Notes: generated from the letters alone by a model not told the origin. A stretch of 64,000 bases of DNA from Streptomyces longisporoflavus (GCF_014649775.1 NZ_BMTR01000010.1:1-64000), one strand, 5' to 3'. Shown: positions 43,776-51,998, counted from the stretch's first letter. Numbers and translations are program-made.

Positions 43776-43808
43776 TAACACTGGCCGTCGCCCGGGGAGG
43801 AGCGCAAC

Positions 43809-43847
43809 ATGACGGTCATGGCCGAACTGCTCGACTGCCTCGGCTGA
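43809..43847 (+). CDS. Possible 12-residue peptide ORF
   Basis: ATG with GGGGAGGAG ending 6 bases upstream, 12 codons (MTVMAELLDCLG), stop, then a strong terminator from 43861. A promoter-like TAACACT follows the palindrome at 43758. Everything needed for a tiny transcription unit is present in 130 bases. The peptide is hydrophobic with one Cys near the end. It is too short for statistical coding evidence. It could also be a leader peptide or chance. Confidence 0.3.
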   Translation: MTVMAELLDCLG

Positions 43848-43860
43848 CCAGCACCAGCAC

Positions 43861-43900
43861 TGAAGGCCCCGCCCGATCTCTCATCGGGCGGGGCCTTCAG
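43861..43900 (-). terminator. Terminator of purL
   Basis: GAAGGCCCCGCCCGAT and its complement with a short loop. It lies 20 bases after purL on the minus strand and also ends the small plus-strand unit at 43809. Confidence 0.9.
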
Positions 43901-43920
43901 TCACGTACGCGCTGAACCCG

Positions 43921-46170
43921 TCAGGCGAAGAGCCCCGGCAGCGTGCCCTCGTACGCCTCGCGGATCTCGGTCAGCGGCAGCGTGAACTCGCCCTGGAGTT
44001 CCACCGCGTCGCCGTCGACCACACCGATGCGCGTCGCGGGCAGGCCGCGCGCCCCGCACATGTCCGTGAAGCGCAGCTCCTCGGAGCGGGGGACGGAGAC
44101 GACCGCCCGGCCCGCGGACTCGCTGAACAGCAGGGTGAACGCGTCCAGGCCGTCCGGGACGACAAGGCGCGCGCCCTTCCCGCCACGGAGGCAGGACTCG
44201 GCGACGGCCTGCGCGAGGCCACCGTCGGAGAGGTCGTGCGCGGCGTCGATCATGCCGTCGCGCGAGCCCGAGATGAGGATCTCGGCGAGCAGCCGCTCGC
44301 GCTCCAGGTCGACCTTCGGGGGAAGCCCGCCGAGGTGGTCGTGGACGACCTGCGACCAGGCCGAGCCGCCGAACTCCTCGGAGGTGTCACCGAGAAGGTA
44401 GAGCAGCTGGCCTTCTTCGGCGAACGCGATCGGCGTGCGTCGTGCGACGTCGTCGATCACACCGAGGACGGAGACGACGGGCGTCGGGTGGATCGCCGCC
44501 TCGCCCGTCTGGTTGTAGAGCGAGACGTTGCCGCCGGTCACCGGGGTGCCCAGGATCTGGCAGGCGTCGGCGAGACCACGGGTGGTCTCGGCGAACTGCC
44601 ACATGACGTCCGGGTCCTCGGGCGAACCGAAGTTCAGGCAGTCCGAGACGGCCAGCGGCTTGGCACCGGTCGCGGCGACGTTGCGGTACGCCTCCGACAG
44701 GGCGAGCTGCGCGCCCGCGTACGGGTCGAGCTTGGAGTAGCGGCCGTTGCCGTCGTTGGCGAGGGCGACACCGAGGCCGGTCTCCTCGTCGATACGGACC
44801 ATGCCGGAGTCCTCGGGCTGCGCGAGCACCGTGTTGCCCTGCACGAAGCGGTCGTACTGATCCGTCACCCACGCCTTGGAGGCCTGGTTCGGCGACGCGA
44901 CGACCGCGAGGACCTGCTCGCGCAGCTCCTTCGAACTCGCCGGACGCGCAAGCTTGTTGGCGTCGTCGGCCTGGAGGGCGTCCTGCCACTTCGGCCGGGC
45001 GTAGGGGCGCTCGTAGACCGGGCCGTCGTGGGCGACGGTGCGCGGGTCGAGGTCGACGATCTTCTCGCCGTGCCAGAAGATCTCCAGGCGGTCGCCGTCG
45101 GTGACCTCACCGACGACGGTGGCGATGACGTCCCACTTCTCGCAGATCGCGAGGAACCGCTCGACCTTCTCGGGCTCGACGACCGCGCACATGCGCTCCT
45201 GCGACTCACTCATGAGGATTTCCTCGGGAGTGAGCGTGGAGTCGCGAAGGGGTACGTCGTCGAGCTCGACGCGCATGCCGCCGGAGCCGTTCGATGCCAG
45301 CTCGGAGGTCGCGCAGGAGAGACCGGCCGCACCGAGGTCCTGAATACCCACGACGAGCTTCTCGGCGAAGGCCTCCAGGGTGCACTCGATGAGGAGCTTC
45401 TCCTGGAAGGGGTCACCGACCTGGACCGCCGGACGCTTCGACGGCTTGGTGTCGTCGAAGGTCTCACTCGCCAGGATCGAGGCGCCGCCGATGCCGTCGC
45501 CACCGGTGCGGGCCCCGTAGAGGATGACCTTGTTGCCGGGGCCGCTGGCCTTCGCGAGGTGGATGTCCTCGTGCCGCATCACACCAATCGCACCGGCGTT
45601 GACCAGCGGATTGCCCTGGTAGCAGGCGTCGAAGACGAGCTCGCCGCCGATGTTCGGCAGGCCCAGGCAGTTGCCGTAGCCGCCGATGCCCGCGACGACA
45701 CCCGGAAGGACACGCTTCGTGTCGGGGTGGTCGGCGGCGCCCATCCGCAGCGGGTCCACGACCGCGACCGGGCGCGCGCCCATCGCGATGATGTCGCGGA
45801 CGATGCCGCCGACACCGGTGGCCGCGCCCTGGTAGGGCTCGACGTACGAGGGGTGGTTGTGCGACTCGACCTTGAAGGTGACCGCGTAGCCGTTGCCGAC
45901 GTCGACGACGCCCGCGTTCTCGCCGATGCCGACGAGCATCGCGTCGTTGTCGGGGGCCTTCTCGCCGAACTGGCGCAGGTGGACCTTGCTGCTCTTGTAC
46001 GAGCAGTGCTCGGACCACATGACGGAGTACATGGCGAGCTCGGCACCGGTGGGACGGCGGCCCAGGATCTCGCGTACGCGCGCGTACTCGTCTTCCTTCA
46101 GGCCCAGTTCGGCCCAGGGCAGCTTGACGTCGGGAGTCTCGGCTGCGTGCTTGACGGTGTCCAGAGTCAT
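43921..46170 (-). CDS. purL: Phosphoribosylformylglycinamidine synthase II
   Basis: 749 aa, small-type PurL, the FGAM synthase subunit that needs PurS and PurQ. It converts FGAR, ATP and PurQ-derived ammonia into FGAM. Visible: the catalytic His region MWSEHCSYKSS (near 50), KVESHNHPSYVEPYQGAATGVGG (ATP and metal binding), and duplicated AIR-synthase-like halves. The ATG overlaps the purQ stop codon by four bases, so S, Q and L are made in a coupled way, fitting the 1:1 or 2:1 complex. Confidence 0.97.
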   Translation of the reverse strand: MTLDTVKHAAETPDVKLPWAELGLKEDEYARVREILGRRPTGAELAMYSVMWSEHCSYKSSKVHLRQFGEKAPDNDAMLVGIGENAGVVDVGNGYAVTFKVESHNHPSYVEPYQGAATGVGGIVRDIIAMGARPVAVVDPLRMGAADHPDTKRVLPGVVAGIGGYGNCLGLPNIGGELVFDACYQGNPLVNAGAIGVMRHEDIHLAKASGPGNKVILYGARTGGDGIGGASILASETFDDTKPSKRPAVQVGDPFQEKLLIECTLEAFAEKLVVGIQDLGAAGLSCATSELASNGSGGMRVELDDVPLRDSTLTPEEILMSESQERMCAVVEPEKVERFLAICEKWDVIATVVGEVTDGDRLEIFWHGEKIVDLDPRTVAHDGPVYERPYARPKWQDALQADDANKLARPASSKELREQVLAVVASPNQASKAWVTDQYDRFVQGNTVLAQPEDSGMVRIDEETGLGVALANDGNGRYSKLDPYAGAQLALSEAYRNVAATGAKPLAVSDCLNFGSPEDPDVMWQFAETTRGLADACQILGTPVTGGNVSLYNQTGEAAIHPTPVVSVLGVIDDVARRTPIAFAEEGQLLYLLGDTSEEFGGSAWSQVVHDHLGGLPPKVDLERERLLAEILISGSRDGMIDAAHDLSDGGLAQAVAESCLRGGKGARLVVPDGLDAFTLLFSESAGRAVVSVPRSEELRFTDMCGARGLPATRIGVVDGDAVELQGEFTLPLTEIREAYEGTLPGLFA

Positions 46171-46847
46171 GCGTTGACCAGCTTCTTCAGGATCGAGGTG
46201 AAGAATCCGAGGCCGTCGGTGCGGCCGGTCCCGACCAGCGGCTCCACGGCGTGCTCGGGGTGCGGCATGAGGCCGACGACGTTGCCCGCCTCGTTCGTGA
46301 TGCCGGCGATGTCACGGAGCGAGCCGTTGGGGTTGCCGTCCAGGTAGCGGAAGGCGACGCGGCCCTCGGCCTCCAGCATGTCCAGGGTCCGCTCGTCGGC
46401 CGTGTACTGGCCGTCGATGTTCTTGAGCGGGATCTGGATCTCCTGGCCTGCCGTGTAGTCGGCGGTCCAGGCGGTCCGGTCCGTCTCCACGCGCAGCTTC
46501 TGCTCGCGGCAGATGAAGTGCAGGTGGTTGTTGCGCAGCATCGCGCCCGGCAGCAGGTGCGACTCGGTGAGCACCTGGAAGCCGTTGCAGATACCGAGAA
46601 CCGGCATCCCCGCCTTCGCCTGCTCGATGACCGACTCCATGACGGGCGAAAACCGCGAAATGGCCCCGGCCCGGAGATAGTCGCCGTACGAGAATCCGCC
46701 GGGAAGCACCACGGCGTCGACCTGCTTCAGGTCCTTGTCCCGGTGCCAGAGCGGCACTGCTTCGGCGCCGGCGACACGGACGGCGCGCTGGGTGTCGCGG
46801 TCGTCGAGCGTTCCGGGGAAAGCGACGACTCCGATTCGAGCAGTCAC
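46167..46847 (-). CDS. purQ: Phosphoribosylformylglycinamidine synthase I (glutaminase)
   Basis: 226 aa class I glutamine amidotransferase. Cys87 in GICNGFQ is the nucleophile and the HPEH near 195 supplies His; the last of the triad (Glu) is in the same block. It releases ammonia for PurL. The start overlaps the purS stop by four bases, and the stop overlaps purL in the same manner. Confidence 0.97.
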   Translation of the reverse strand: MTARIGVVAFPGTLDDRDTQRAVRVAGAEAVPLWHRDKDLKQVDAVVLPGGFSYGDYLRAGAISRFSPVMESVIEQAKAGMPVLGICNGFQVLTESHLLPGAMLRNNHLHFICREQKLRVETDRTAWTADYTAGQEIQIPLKNIDGQYTADERTLDMLEAEGRVAFRYLDGNPNGSLRDIAGITNEAGNVVGLMPHPEHAVEPLVGTGRTDGLGFFTSILKKLVNA

Positions 46848-47095
46848 TTCTCTTCCTCCACCTTTACGAAGAAGTCCTCGATCACGGTGTTGGCGAGGAA
46901 GGTTTCCGCCATCTCGTGGATACGGGCGAGGGCCGCGTCATCGACGGGCCCGTCCACCTCGAGTTCGAAGCGCTTTCCCTGACGTACGTCGGCGATCCCC
47001 TTGAATCCGAGGCGCGGCAGTGCACGCTGCACCGCCTGGCCCTGGGGGTCGAGGATCTCCGGCTTGAGCATGACGTCGACTACGACGCGTGCCAC
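46844..47095 (-). CDS. purS: Phosphoribosylformylglycinamidine synthase subunit PurS
   Basis: 83 aa. Small alpha/beta protein that bridges PurQ and PurL and helps pass ammonia. The sequence ARVVVDVMLKPEILDPQG and ARLGF...DVRQGKRFEL is diagnostic. The GTG at 47095 is chosen because GGGAG lies 5 bases upstream; a GTG two codons earlier overlaps that site. It is the first gene of purSQL, with a candidate operator about 60 bases upstream. Confidence 0.95.
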   Translation of the reverse strand: MARVVVDVMLKPEILDPQGQAVQRALPRLGFKGIADVRQGKRFELEVDGPVDDAALARIHEMAETFLANTVIEDFFVKVEEEK

Positions 47096-47439
47096 TGGCA
47101 CTCCCGGTGTGTGGTGCTGGCTGAGCGGTCCCTTCAGACTACCCGCACAAAAATTCTACTCGCGTAGATTCGTAGAAACCTACGTGAGGACGGTCACGTT
47201 CCTGCCCCTACTCAGGTATCGAACAGGGCACCTTCGCGAAAAATCCCGGAAAAGATCACGCAGCACCATTGCGCCCGGACACGCGGGGGGATTTAGTCGG
47301 GCTTCACAATGCAATGCCGAGCACTGTACAAAGGAAAAGGCATTAGCCGATGCTTTGCACAAAACAGTGCCCATAACAGCCGGACAGTCGGCATCACCGC
47401 ACGTCAACGCGGTAGAGCCGCACGAAGGGACCGATATTC
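47096..47439. other. AT-richer divergent spacer between purS and lsrL
   Basis: 344 bases, clearly lower in GC than the genes. Besides the purS operator it contains a long imperfect inverted repeat (GCACTGT...ACAGTGC with ACAAAG...CTTTG inside, 47322-47376) ahead of lsrL. An AT-rich patch before a gene for an Lsr2-type protein is what autoregulation would need. Confidence 0.5.
47153..47184 (-). promoter_or_regulatory. purS promoter and tandem-palindrome operator candidate
   Basis: Two adjacent dyads share a half-site: TCTAC-TCGC-GTAGA (47155-47168) and CGTAG-AAAC-CTACG (47171-47184), centres 16 bases apart. A minus-strand -10, TAGAAT (47153-47158), overlaps the first dyad. A protein bound here would block purSQL transcription. 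The embedded 12-mer GATTCGTAGAAA (47167-47178) recurs at the start of purC. Confidence 0.5.
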
Positions 47440-47757
47440 GTGGCGCAGCGTGTCGTAGTCACTCTCTCTGACGACATCGACGGCGGGGATGCGGCGGAGA
47501 CGATCGCCTTTGGTCTTGACGGCAAGTCGTACGAGATCGACCTCAATCAAACCAATGCCAAGAAACTGCGTACGGCACTTGCCCCGTACCTCGACGCGGC
47601 CCGCAAGCAGTCGAAGTCCGGCAAGGCCTTCCGGCACACCACGGTGGCGGCGAACCCGGCGGCCGTCCGCGCCTGGGCCCGCTCGCACCAGATGGACGTG
47701 CCCCCGCGCGGCCGCATCCCGAAGAAGGTCTACGAGGCGTTCGAGGCGGCGAACTGA
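47440..47757 (+). CDS. lsrL: Lsr2 paralogue LsrL, nucleoid-associated protein
   Basis: 105 aa H-NS-like xenogeneic silencer. The N-terminal dimerisation domain (1-55) begins MAQRVVVTLSDDIDG; the C-terminal DNA-binding domain has the AT-hook-like PPRGRIP (Arg90-Gly91-Arg92) that enters the minor groove of AT-rich DNA. Streptomyces carry two copies, lsr2 and lsrL; the purS-adjacent position is, from memory, that of lsrL (SCO4076). The GTG has GAAGGGAC upstream. It may oligomerise with Lsr2 or act on its own targets. Confidence 0.9.
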   Translation: MAQRVVVTLSDDIDGGDAAETIAFGLDGKSYEIDLNQTNAKKLRTALAPYLDAARKQSKSGKAFRHTTVAANPAAVRAWARSHQMDVPPRGRIPKKVYEAFEAAN

Positions 47758-47861
47758 CGTCGGCCTCCGAATTGCCGCCGCACCGGCGCCGGACCACCGG
47801 CGCCGGGACGGCCCGGCGACCTCGGCCGACGCCCGGCCAGGAGTGCCCCTCGGCAACCGAC

Positions 47862-47892
47862 TTGACCTGCACCCCCGCTGGTCGGCTAGAGT
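47862..47892 (+). promoter_or_regulatory. Promoter of tRNA-Gly (UCC)
   Basis: TTGACC and TAGAGT separated by 19 bases, 51 bases before the tRNA. Among the clearest promoters in the window. Confidence 0.6.
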
Positions 47893-47943
47893 TTGGACCA
47901 CGCCGAGGGGCAAGGCCGAAAGGCCCGAACCTCACGGAGTCTT

Positions 47944-48015
47944 GCGGGTGTAGTTCAGTAGTAGAACATCCCCCTTCCAGGGGGAAGGCGCAGTGTGCAA
48001 TTCCTGTCACCCGCT
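47944..48015 (+). tRNA. tRNA-Gly (UCC) with aberrant D- and T-loops
   Basis: Acceptor GCGGGTG/CACCCGC, D-stem GTTC/GAAC, anticodon stem TCCCC/GGGGA with loop CTTCCAG (anticodon TCC) are all regular. The D-loop is AGTAGTA, so the universal G18-G19 reads A-G. The T-arm is abnormal: GCAG-T-G pairs with C-CTGT only if a U bulges, and the loop is TGCAATT instead of TTCRANY, so T55 (pseudouridine) is replaced by G. These changes should weaken D-loop/T-loop contacts and EF-Tu binding. CCA is not encoded. Confidence 0.85.
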
Positions 48016-48094
48016 CTGCATCGCCGACCAGCCACTCTTTCGAGTGCGGTAGGCTGATGCTCGCGCCGATCAGTGAGAGCTGGTCGGAGGCAAT

Positions 48095-48170
48095 GCGAAC
48101 GTAGCTCAGTTGGTAGAGCGCAACCTTGCCAAGGTTGAGGTCGCGAGTTCGAACCTCGTCGTTCGCTCCA
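48095..48170 (+). tRNA. tRNA-Gly (GCC), copy 1
   Basis: Regular cloverleaf with anticodon GCC, acceptor GCGAACG/CGTTCGC, canonical GTTCGAACC T-loop and encoded CCA. It differs from the copy at 51999 mainly in the acceptor and T-stem. Confidence 0.96.
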
Positions 48171-48172
48171 GA

Positions 48173-48214
48173 GAAGAAGGCCCCGGTCATCGCGACCGGG
48201 GCCTTCTTCGTGTA
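48173..48214 (+). terminator. Terminator of the tRNA-Gly pair
   Basis: GAAGAAGGCCCCGGTC and its complement with a short loop, followed by a T-rich tail. Confidence 0.88.
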
Positions 48215-48303
48215 TCCCCGGTGCGACCGCTTCTGACATTTGTCATGCGAGCCGGTGACAGCGCGCACTGCTCCGGCGCCCGGCGGCGGGGGAGGCTCTG
48301 GTC

Positions 48304-49293
48304 ATGACTGACCAAGTGATCGACGTGACCGATCTGCGGCGCGTGTACGGGGGAGGTTTCGAGGCGGTCCGGGGAGTCTCGTTCTCCGTCGGACGGGGTG
48401 AGCTCTTCGCGCTGCTCGGAACCAACGGCGCGGGCAAGACCTCCACCCTCGAACTCCTCGAAGGGCTCGCCGCACCCGCCGGGGGGCGGGTGCGGGTGCT
48501 CGGACACGATCCGTACGCCGAACGCGGTGCCGTGCGCCACCGGATCGGCGTGATGCTCCAGGAGAGCGGATTTCCCTCCGAACTGACGGTCGCGGAGACC
48601 GTCCGGATGTGGGCGGGGTGCACGAGCGGCGCCCGGCCGATCGGCGAGGCCCTGGAGATCGTGGGGCTCGGCAAGCGCTCCGGCGTCCGCGTGAAGATGC
48701 TGTCCGGCGGCGAGAAGCGGCGGCTCGATCTCGCGACGGCGCTCATCGGGCAGCCCGAAGTGCTCTTCCTCGACGAACCGACCACCGGGCTCGACGCCGA
48801 AGGGCGCCGCGAGACCTGGGAGTTGGTGCGGGCCCTGCGCGACAGCGGCACGACCGTGCTGCTCACCACGCATTACCTCGAAGAGGCCGAGCACCTCGCC
48901 GACCGGCTCGCGATCATGCACGAGGGGCGCATCGCGGCTTCGGGGCGGGTCGCCGACGTGGTGGCCGAGCAGCCCTCGCACGTCTCCTTCGAACTGCCCA
49001 CGGGGTACTTCGTCGGGGATCTGCCGCCGCTCGCCGAACTCGGGGTGAGCGAGCACGAGGTGGTCGGCGGCCGGGTCCTGCTGCGTACGCACGAACTCCA
49101 GCGGGCGGCGACGGGGCTGCTGCTGTGGGCGCGGGACGCCGATGTCTCGCTGGGCCGGCTCGATGTGCGCGCGGCTTCGCTGGAGGAGGCGTTCCTGCGG
49201 ATCGCGCGGGCCGCCGAGGGCGCGACGGGTGCTTCGGGTGTTGCGGCTGCTTCGGGCGCGGCTGGTGTTGTGCAGAAGGAGACGGTGGCATGA
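48304..49293 (+). CDS. ABC transporter ATP-binding protein
   Basis: 329 aa. Complete nucleotide-binding domain: Walker A GTNGAGKTS (39-47), Q-loop VMLQES, signature LSGGEKRR (133-140), Walker B VLFLDEPTTG and the H-loop TTHY. A C-terminal extension of about 100 residues (DrrA-type) ends in a low-complexity Ala/Ser/Gly tract. First gene of a four-gene operon: ATPase, permease, histidine kinase, response regulator, joined by 4-base overlaps except before the kinase. Likely export of a drug, lipid or peptide sensed by the kinase. Confidence 0.93.
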   Translation: MTDQVIDVTDLRRVYGGGFEAVRGVSFSVGRGELFALLGTNGAGKTSTLELLEGLAAPAGGRVRVLGHDPYAERGAVRHRIGVMLQESGFPSELTVAETVRMWAGCTSGARPIGEALEIVGLGKRSGVRVKMLSGGEKRRLDLATALIGQPEVLFLDEPTTGLDAEGRRETWELVRALRDSGTTVLLTTHYLEEAEHLADRLAIMHEGRIAASGRVADVVAEQPSHVSFELPTGYFVGDLPPLAELGVSEHEVVGGRVLLRTHELQRAATGLLLWARDADVSLGRLDVRAASLEEAFLRIARAAEGATGASGVAAASGAAGVVQKETVA

Positions 49294-50084
49294 GTACTAC
49301 GACGATGGGCCCGGTGGCCACGACGACCCCGGCCGGGCGGATGCGGGCGCTGGCGCGGGCCGAGCTGACGCTGCTCGGGCGAGCCAAGGGGACCTTGTTC
49401 GCGGCGCTCTTCGTGCCGCTGGTGCTGCCGTTCAGCGTGCAGCAGGCCGCGAAGGGCATGGATCTCAAGGGGACCGGGCTCTCCGTCGGGACGGTCGTGC
49501 TGCCCGGCGCCATCGGGTTCTCGCTGCTCTTCGCGGTCTACTCGGCGCTGACGGCCGTCTACGTCGCCCGCCGCGAGGAGCTCGTACTGAAGCGGCTGCG
49601 CACCGGTGAGCTGCGGGACCCGGAGATCCTCGCCGGTGCCGCGCTGCCCTCGATCGCCATCGGCGTGACGCAGTGTCTCGTCCTCGCGGTCGGCTGTGCG
49701 GTGCTGCTCGACGCGGGGGTGCCGAGCGCGCCCCACCTCGCCGTCCTCGGTCTGCTGCTGGGGATCGTGATGTTCGCCGCGCTCGCCGCGGTCACCGGCA
49801 GCTTCAGCAGGTCCGCGGAGTCCGCGCAGGTCATGAGCATGCCTCTGATGTTCGCGTCGATGTTCGGCTCGGGGCTGTTCATCCCGTTCGAGGTCATGCC
49901 CGACAAAGTCGCCTCGGTCTGCGAGCTGCTTCCGCTCTCGCCGGTGATCGAGTTGGTGCGCGGCGGCTGGACCGGGGAGCTCTCCGGGTCCGACACCCTG
50001 AGCGCCCTCGCACTCGCGGTGGCCTGGACCGTGGTGTCGGTGTTTGCTGTACGCCGGTGGTTCCGGTGGGAGCCGAGGCGCTGA
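49290..50084 (+). CDS. ABC-2 type transporter permease
   Basis: 264 aa with six predicted membrane helices between 20 and 255 in the ABC-2 arrangement, including the conserved ARREELVLKRLRTGELRD cytoplasmic loop and the SMPLMFASMFGSGLFIP segment. ATGA overlap with the ATPase gene couples translation. The pair forms a DrrAB-like exporter. Confidence 0.92.
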   Translation: MSTTTMGPVATTTPAGRMRALARAELTLLGRAKGTLFAALFVPLVLPFSVQQAAKGMDLKGTGLSVGTVVLPGAIGFSLLFAVYSALTAVYVARREELVLKRLRTGELRDPEILAGAALPSIAIGVTQCLVLAVGCAVLLDAGVPSAPHLAVLGLLLGIVMFAALAAVTGSFSRSAESAQVMSMPLMFASMFGSGLFIPFEVMPDKVASVCELLPLSPVIELVRGGWTGELSGSDTLSALALAVAWTVVSVFAVRRWFRWEPRR

Positions 50085-50098
50085 GGGAGGGATCGGAC

Positions 50099-51370
50099 GT
50101 GGTCGGTGGCCGGATGCGGGGGTGGTGGAAGCGGGAGTGGCGTGACCGGAACAAGATCGAGAAGGTCGAGTTCCAGAGCATGATCATGTGGCACGTCGTG
50201 CCGTGGTTCTTCTTCCTCAGCTGGGCGTCGCTGCCCCTCGGCGTGAGCATGAAGCCCGAGACGCTGCCGCTGCTCCTCGGCTGGACGCTGATCGCGGTGG
50301 CCGCCCTGCAGTGCGTGCACGTCAACCGCTCGCTGCGCCGGTCCGTCGACCACTATCTGAAGCGCGCGGAGCTGCCGCGCCGGGATCTCGCCGTGGCGGG
50401 CGCCCTCATGGCCGTCGGCCTCGGGCTCGCTCTCGCCCTGACGGTGCTCGACGGCGTCAAGGACGAGATGATCGGCTTCCCGGTTCTTTTCCTGGCCATT
50501 CCGTACGGCCAGGCCCTCGCCTTCGCCGTACCGGTACGGCGCTTCCTGGTCCATTTCGCCGTGATCGCCGCCCTGCTCGTGTGTGCGTTCGCCGCAGCCG
50601 GGGTGCGCGACGGACGGCTCGTCGCGCTCGCCCTGGTCATCGTCTGCGCCGCTCTCCTCACCCTGCTCACCTCGCGCTGCGGCGCCTGGACGCTCGCCGT
50701 GATGTGGGAGGGCGACCGTGCCCGCGAGATCGAGGCGCGGCTCGCGGTGGCCGAGGAGCGGCTGCGGTTCGGGCGGGACCTGCACGACGTGATGGGCCGC
50801 AATCTCGCGGTCATCGCGCTGAAGAGCGAGCTGGCGGTGCAGTTGGCCAGGCGGGGGCGGCCCGAGGCGGTCGACCAGATGGTCGAGGTGCAGCGGATCG
50901 CGCAGGAGTCGCAGCGGGAAGTACGGGAAGTGGTGCGGGGCTACCGCGAGGCCGACCTCGCGGTCGAACTCGCCGGCGCGCAGGGAGTGCTCGACGCGGC
51001 CGGGATCGACTGCCGGGTGAGCGGGTCGTCGGCGGGCCTGCCGGTTTCCGTGCAGTCGGCGCTGGGCTGGGTCGTACGGGAGGCGACCACCAATGTGCTG
51101 CGGCACGGGGACGCGCAGCGGTGCGACATCGCGCTGACGGTCACCGGGGAACGTACGACACTGACCATCGAGAACGACGGGGCGCCCGAGGTCGTCCCGG
51201 AGAGCACGGGAACCGGCCTTGCCGGGCTACGGGAGCGGTTGGCCATGGTGGACGGATCGCTGGACGTCACGTCCGGCGGCGGCGAGTTCCGGCTTGCCGC
51301 CGAGGTGCCGCTGCCGCGCCCGCAGAGGTCGGCGGCGGGGACGCGGGAGCCGGAAGAGGTGGGGCTGTGA
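50099..51370 (+). CDS. Sensor histidine kinase (DesK/NarL-type HisKA_3)
   Basis: 423 aa. Short cytoplasmic N-terminus, six membrane helices between about 20 and 205 with no sizeable outside loop, then a HisKA_3 domain with His229 in DLHDVMGRNLAVIALKSEL and a HATPase_c domain (TTNVLRHG, ENDG, GTGLAGLRERL). The membrane-embedded sensor and neighbouring ABC-2 exporter resemble kinases that sense membrane state or the transporter itself. The GTG at 50099 follows GGGAGGG. The stop codon overlaps the regulator start. Confidence 0.92.
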   Translation: MVGGRMRGWWKREWRDRNKIEKVEFQSMIMWHVVPWFFFLSWASLPLGVSMKPETLPLLLGWTLIAVAALQCVHVNRSLRRSVDHYLKRAELPRRDLAVAGALMAVGLGLALALTVLDGVKDEMIGFPVLFLAIPYGQALAFAVPVRRFLVHFAVIAALLVCAFAAAGVRDGRLVALALVIVCAALLTLLTSRCGAWTLAVMWEGDRAREIEARLAVAEERLRFGRDLHDVMGRNLAVIALKSELAVQLARRGRPEAVDQMVEVQRIAQESQREVREVVRGYREADLAVELAGAQGVLDAAGIDCRVSGSSAGLPVSVQSALGWVVREATTNVLRHGDAQRCDIALTVTGERTTLTIENDGAPEVVPESTGTGLAGLRERLAMVDGSLDVTSGGGEFRLAAEVPLPRPQRSAAGTREPEEVGL

Positions 51371-51975
51371 GCCTGCGCGTACTGCTCGCCGACGACGAGC
51401 ACCTCATCCGGGGCGCTCTCGCCGCGCTCCTCGCCCTTGAGGACGATCTTGTCGTGGTCGCCGAGGCCGCGACGGGGCCCGAGGCGCTCGCCATGGCGCG
51501 GGCCCACCGGCCCGACGTCGCCGTACTCGATCTGGAGATGCCCGGCGCCGACGGTGTGAGTGTGGCCACATCGCTGCGCGACGAACTGCCGAACTGCCGC
51601 ACCATGATCGTGACGAGTCACGGCAGACCGGGGCATCTCAAGCGGGCCCTCGCGGTGGGGGTACGGGGCTTTGTGCCGAAGACCGTGAGCGCGCAGCGCC
51701 TCGCCGAGATCATCCGCACCGTTTACGCAGGTAACCGTTATGTGGACCCGGAGTTGGCCGCCGACGCGATCTCCGCGGGGGACTCACCGCTGACCGCGCG
51801 CGAGGCCGAAGTGCTCGAACTGGCCGCCGACGGCGCGCCCGTCGCGGAGATCGCCGAGCGGGCCGCGCTGTCCCAGGGAACCGTCCGCAACTACCTCTCC
51901 TCGGCCGTCACGAAGACCGGGGCGGAGAACCGTCATGCCGCGGTGCGTCTCGCACGCGAGCGAGGTTGGGTATAG
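51367..51975 (+). CDS. LuxR/NarL-family response regulator
   Basis: 202 aa. Receiver domain with phospho-acceptor Asp55 (VAVLDLEMPG), Asp9-Asp10 and Lys near 104, then a LuxR HTH (LTAREAEVLELAADGAPVAEIAERAALSQGTVRNYL with linker cut, about 137-190). The GTG overlaps the kinase stop by four bases (GTGA). Its final codons overlap the -10 box of the tRNA-Gly gene that follows. Target genes probably include its own operon. Confidence 0.94.
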   Translation: MSLRVLLADDEHLIRGALAALLALEDDLVVVAEAATGPEALAMARAHRPDVAVLDLEMPGADGVSVATSLRDELPNCRTMIVTSHGRPGHLKRALAVGVRGFVPKTVSAQRLAEIIRTVYAGNRYVDPELAADAISAGDSPLTAREAEVLELAADGAPVAEIAERAALSQGTVRNYLSSAVTKTGAENRHAAVRLARERGWV

Positions 51976-51976
51976 T
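51971..51976 (+). promoter_or_regulatory. -10 box TATAGT of tRNA-Gly copy 2 inside the regulator's stop
   Basis: TATAGT contains the TAG stop codon of the response regulator. The tRNA starts 23 bases later. A -35 is not clear. Confidence 0.45.
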
Positions 51977-51998
51977 TGGCGTCGCGCTTCGGCGCAGC

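Noticed and set aside
44236..46347. A 703-codon open frame antisense to purL
   Set aside because: PurL is certain, and this frame has Arg/Asp/Val-rich composition with no known domain; it is a shadow.
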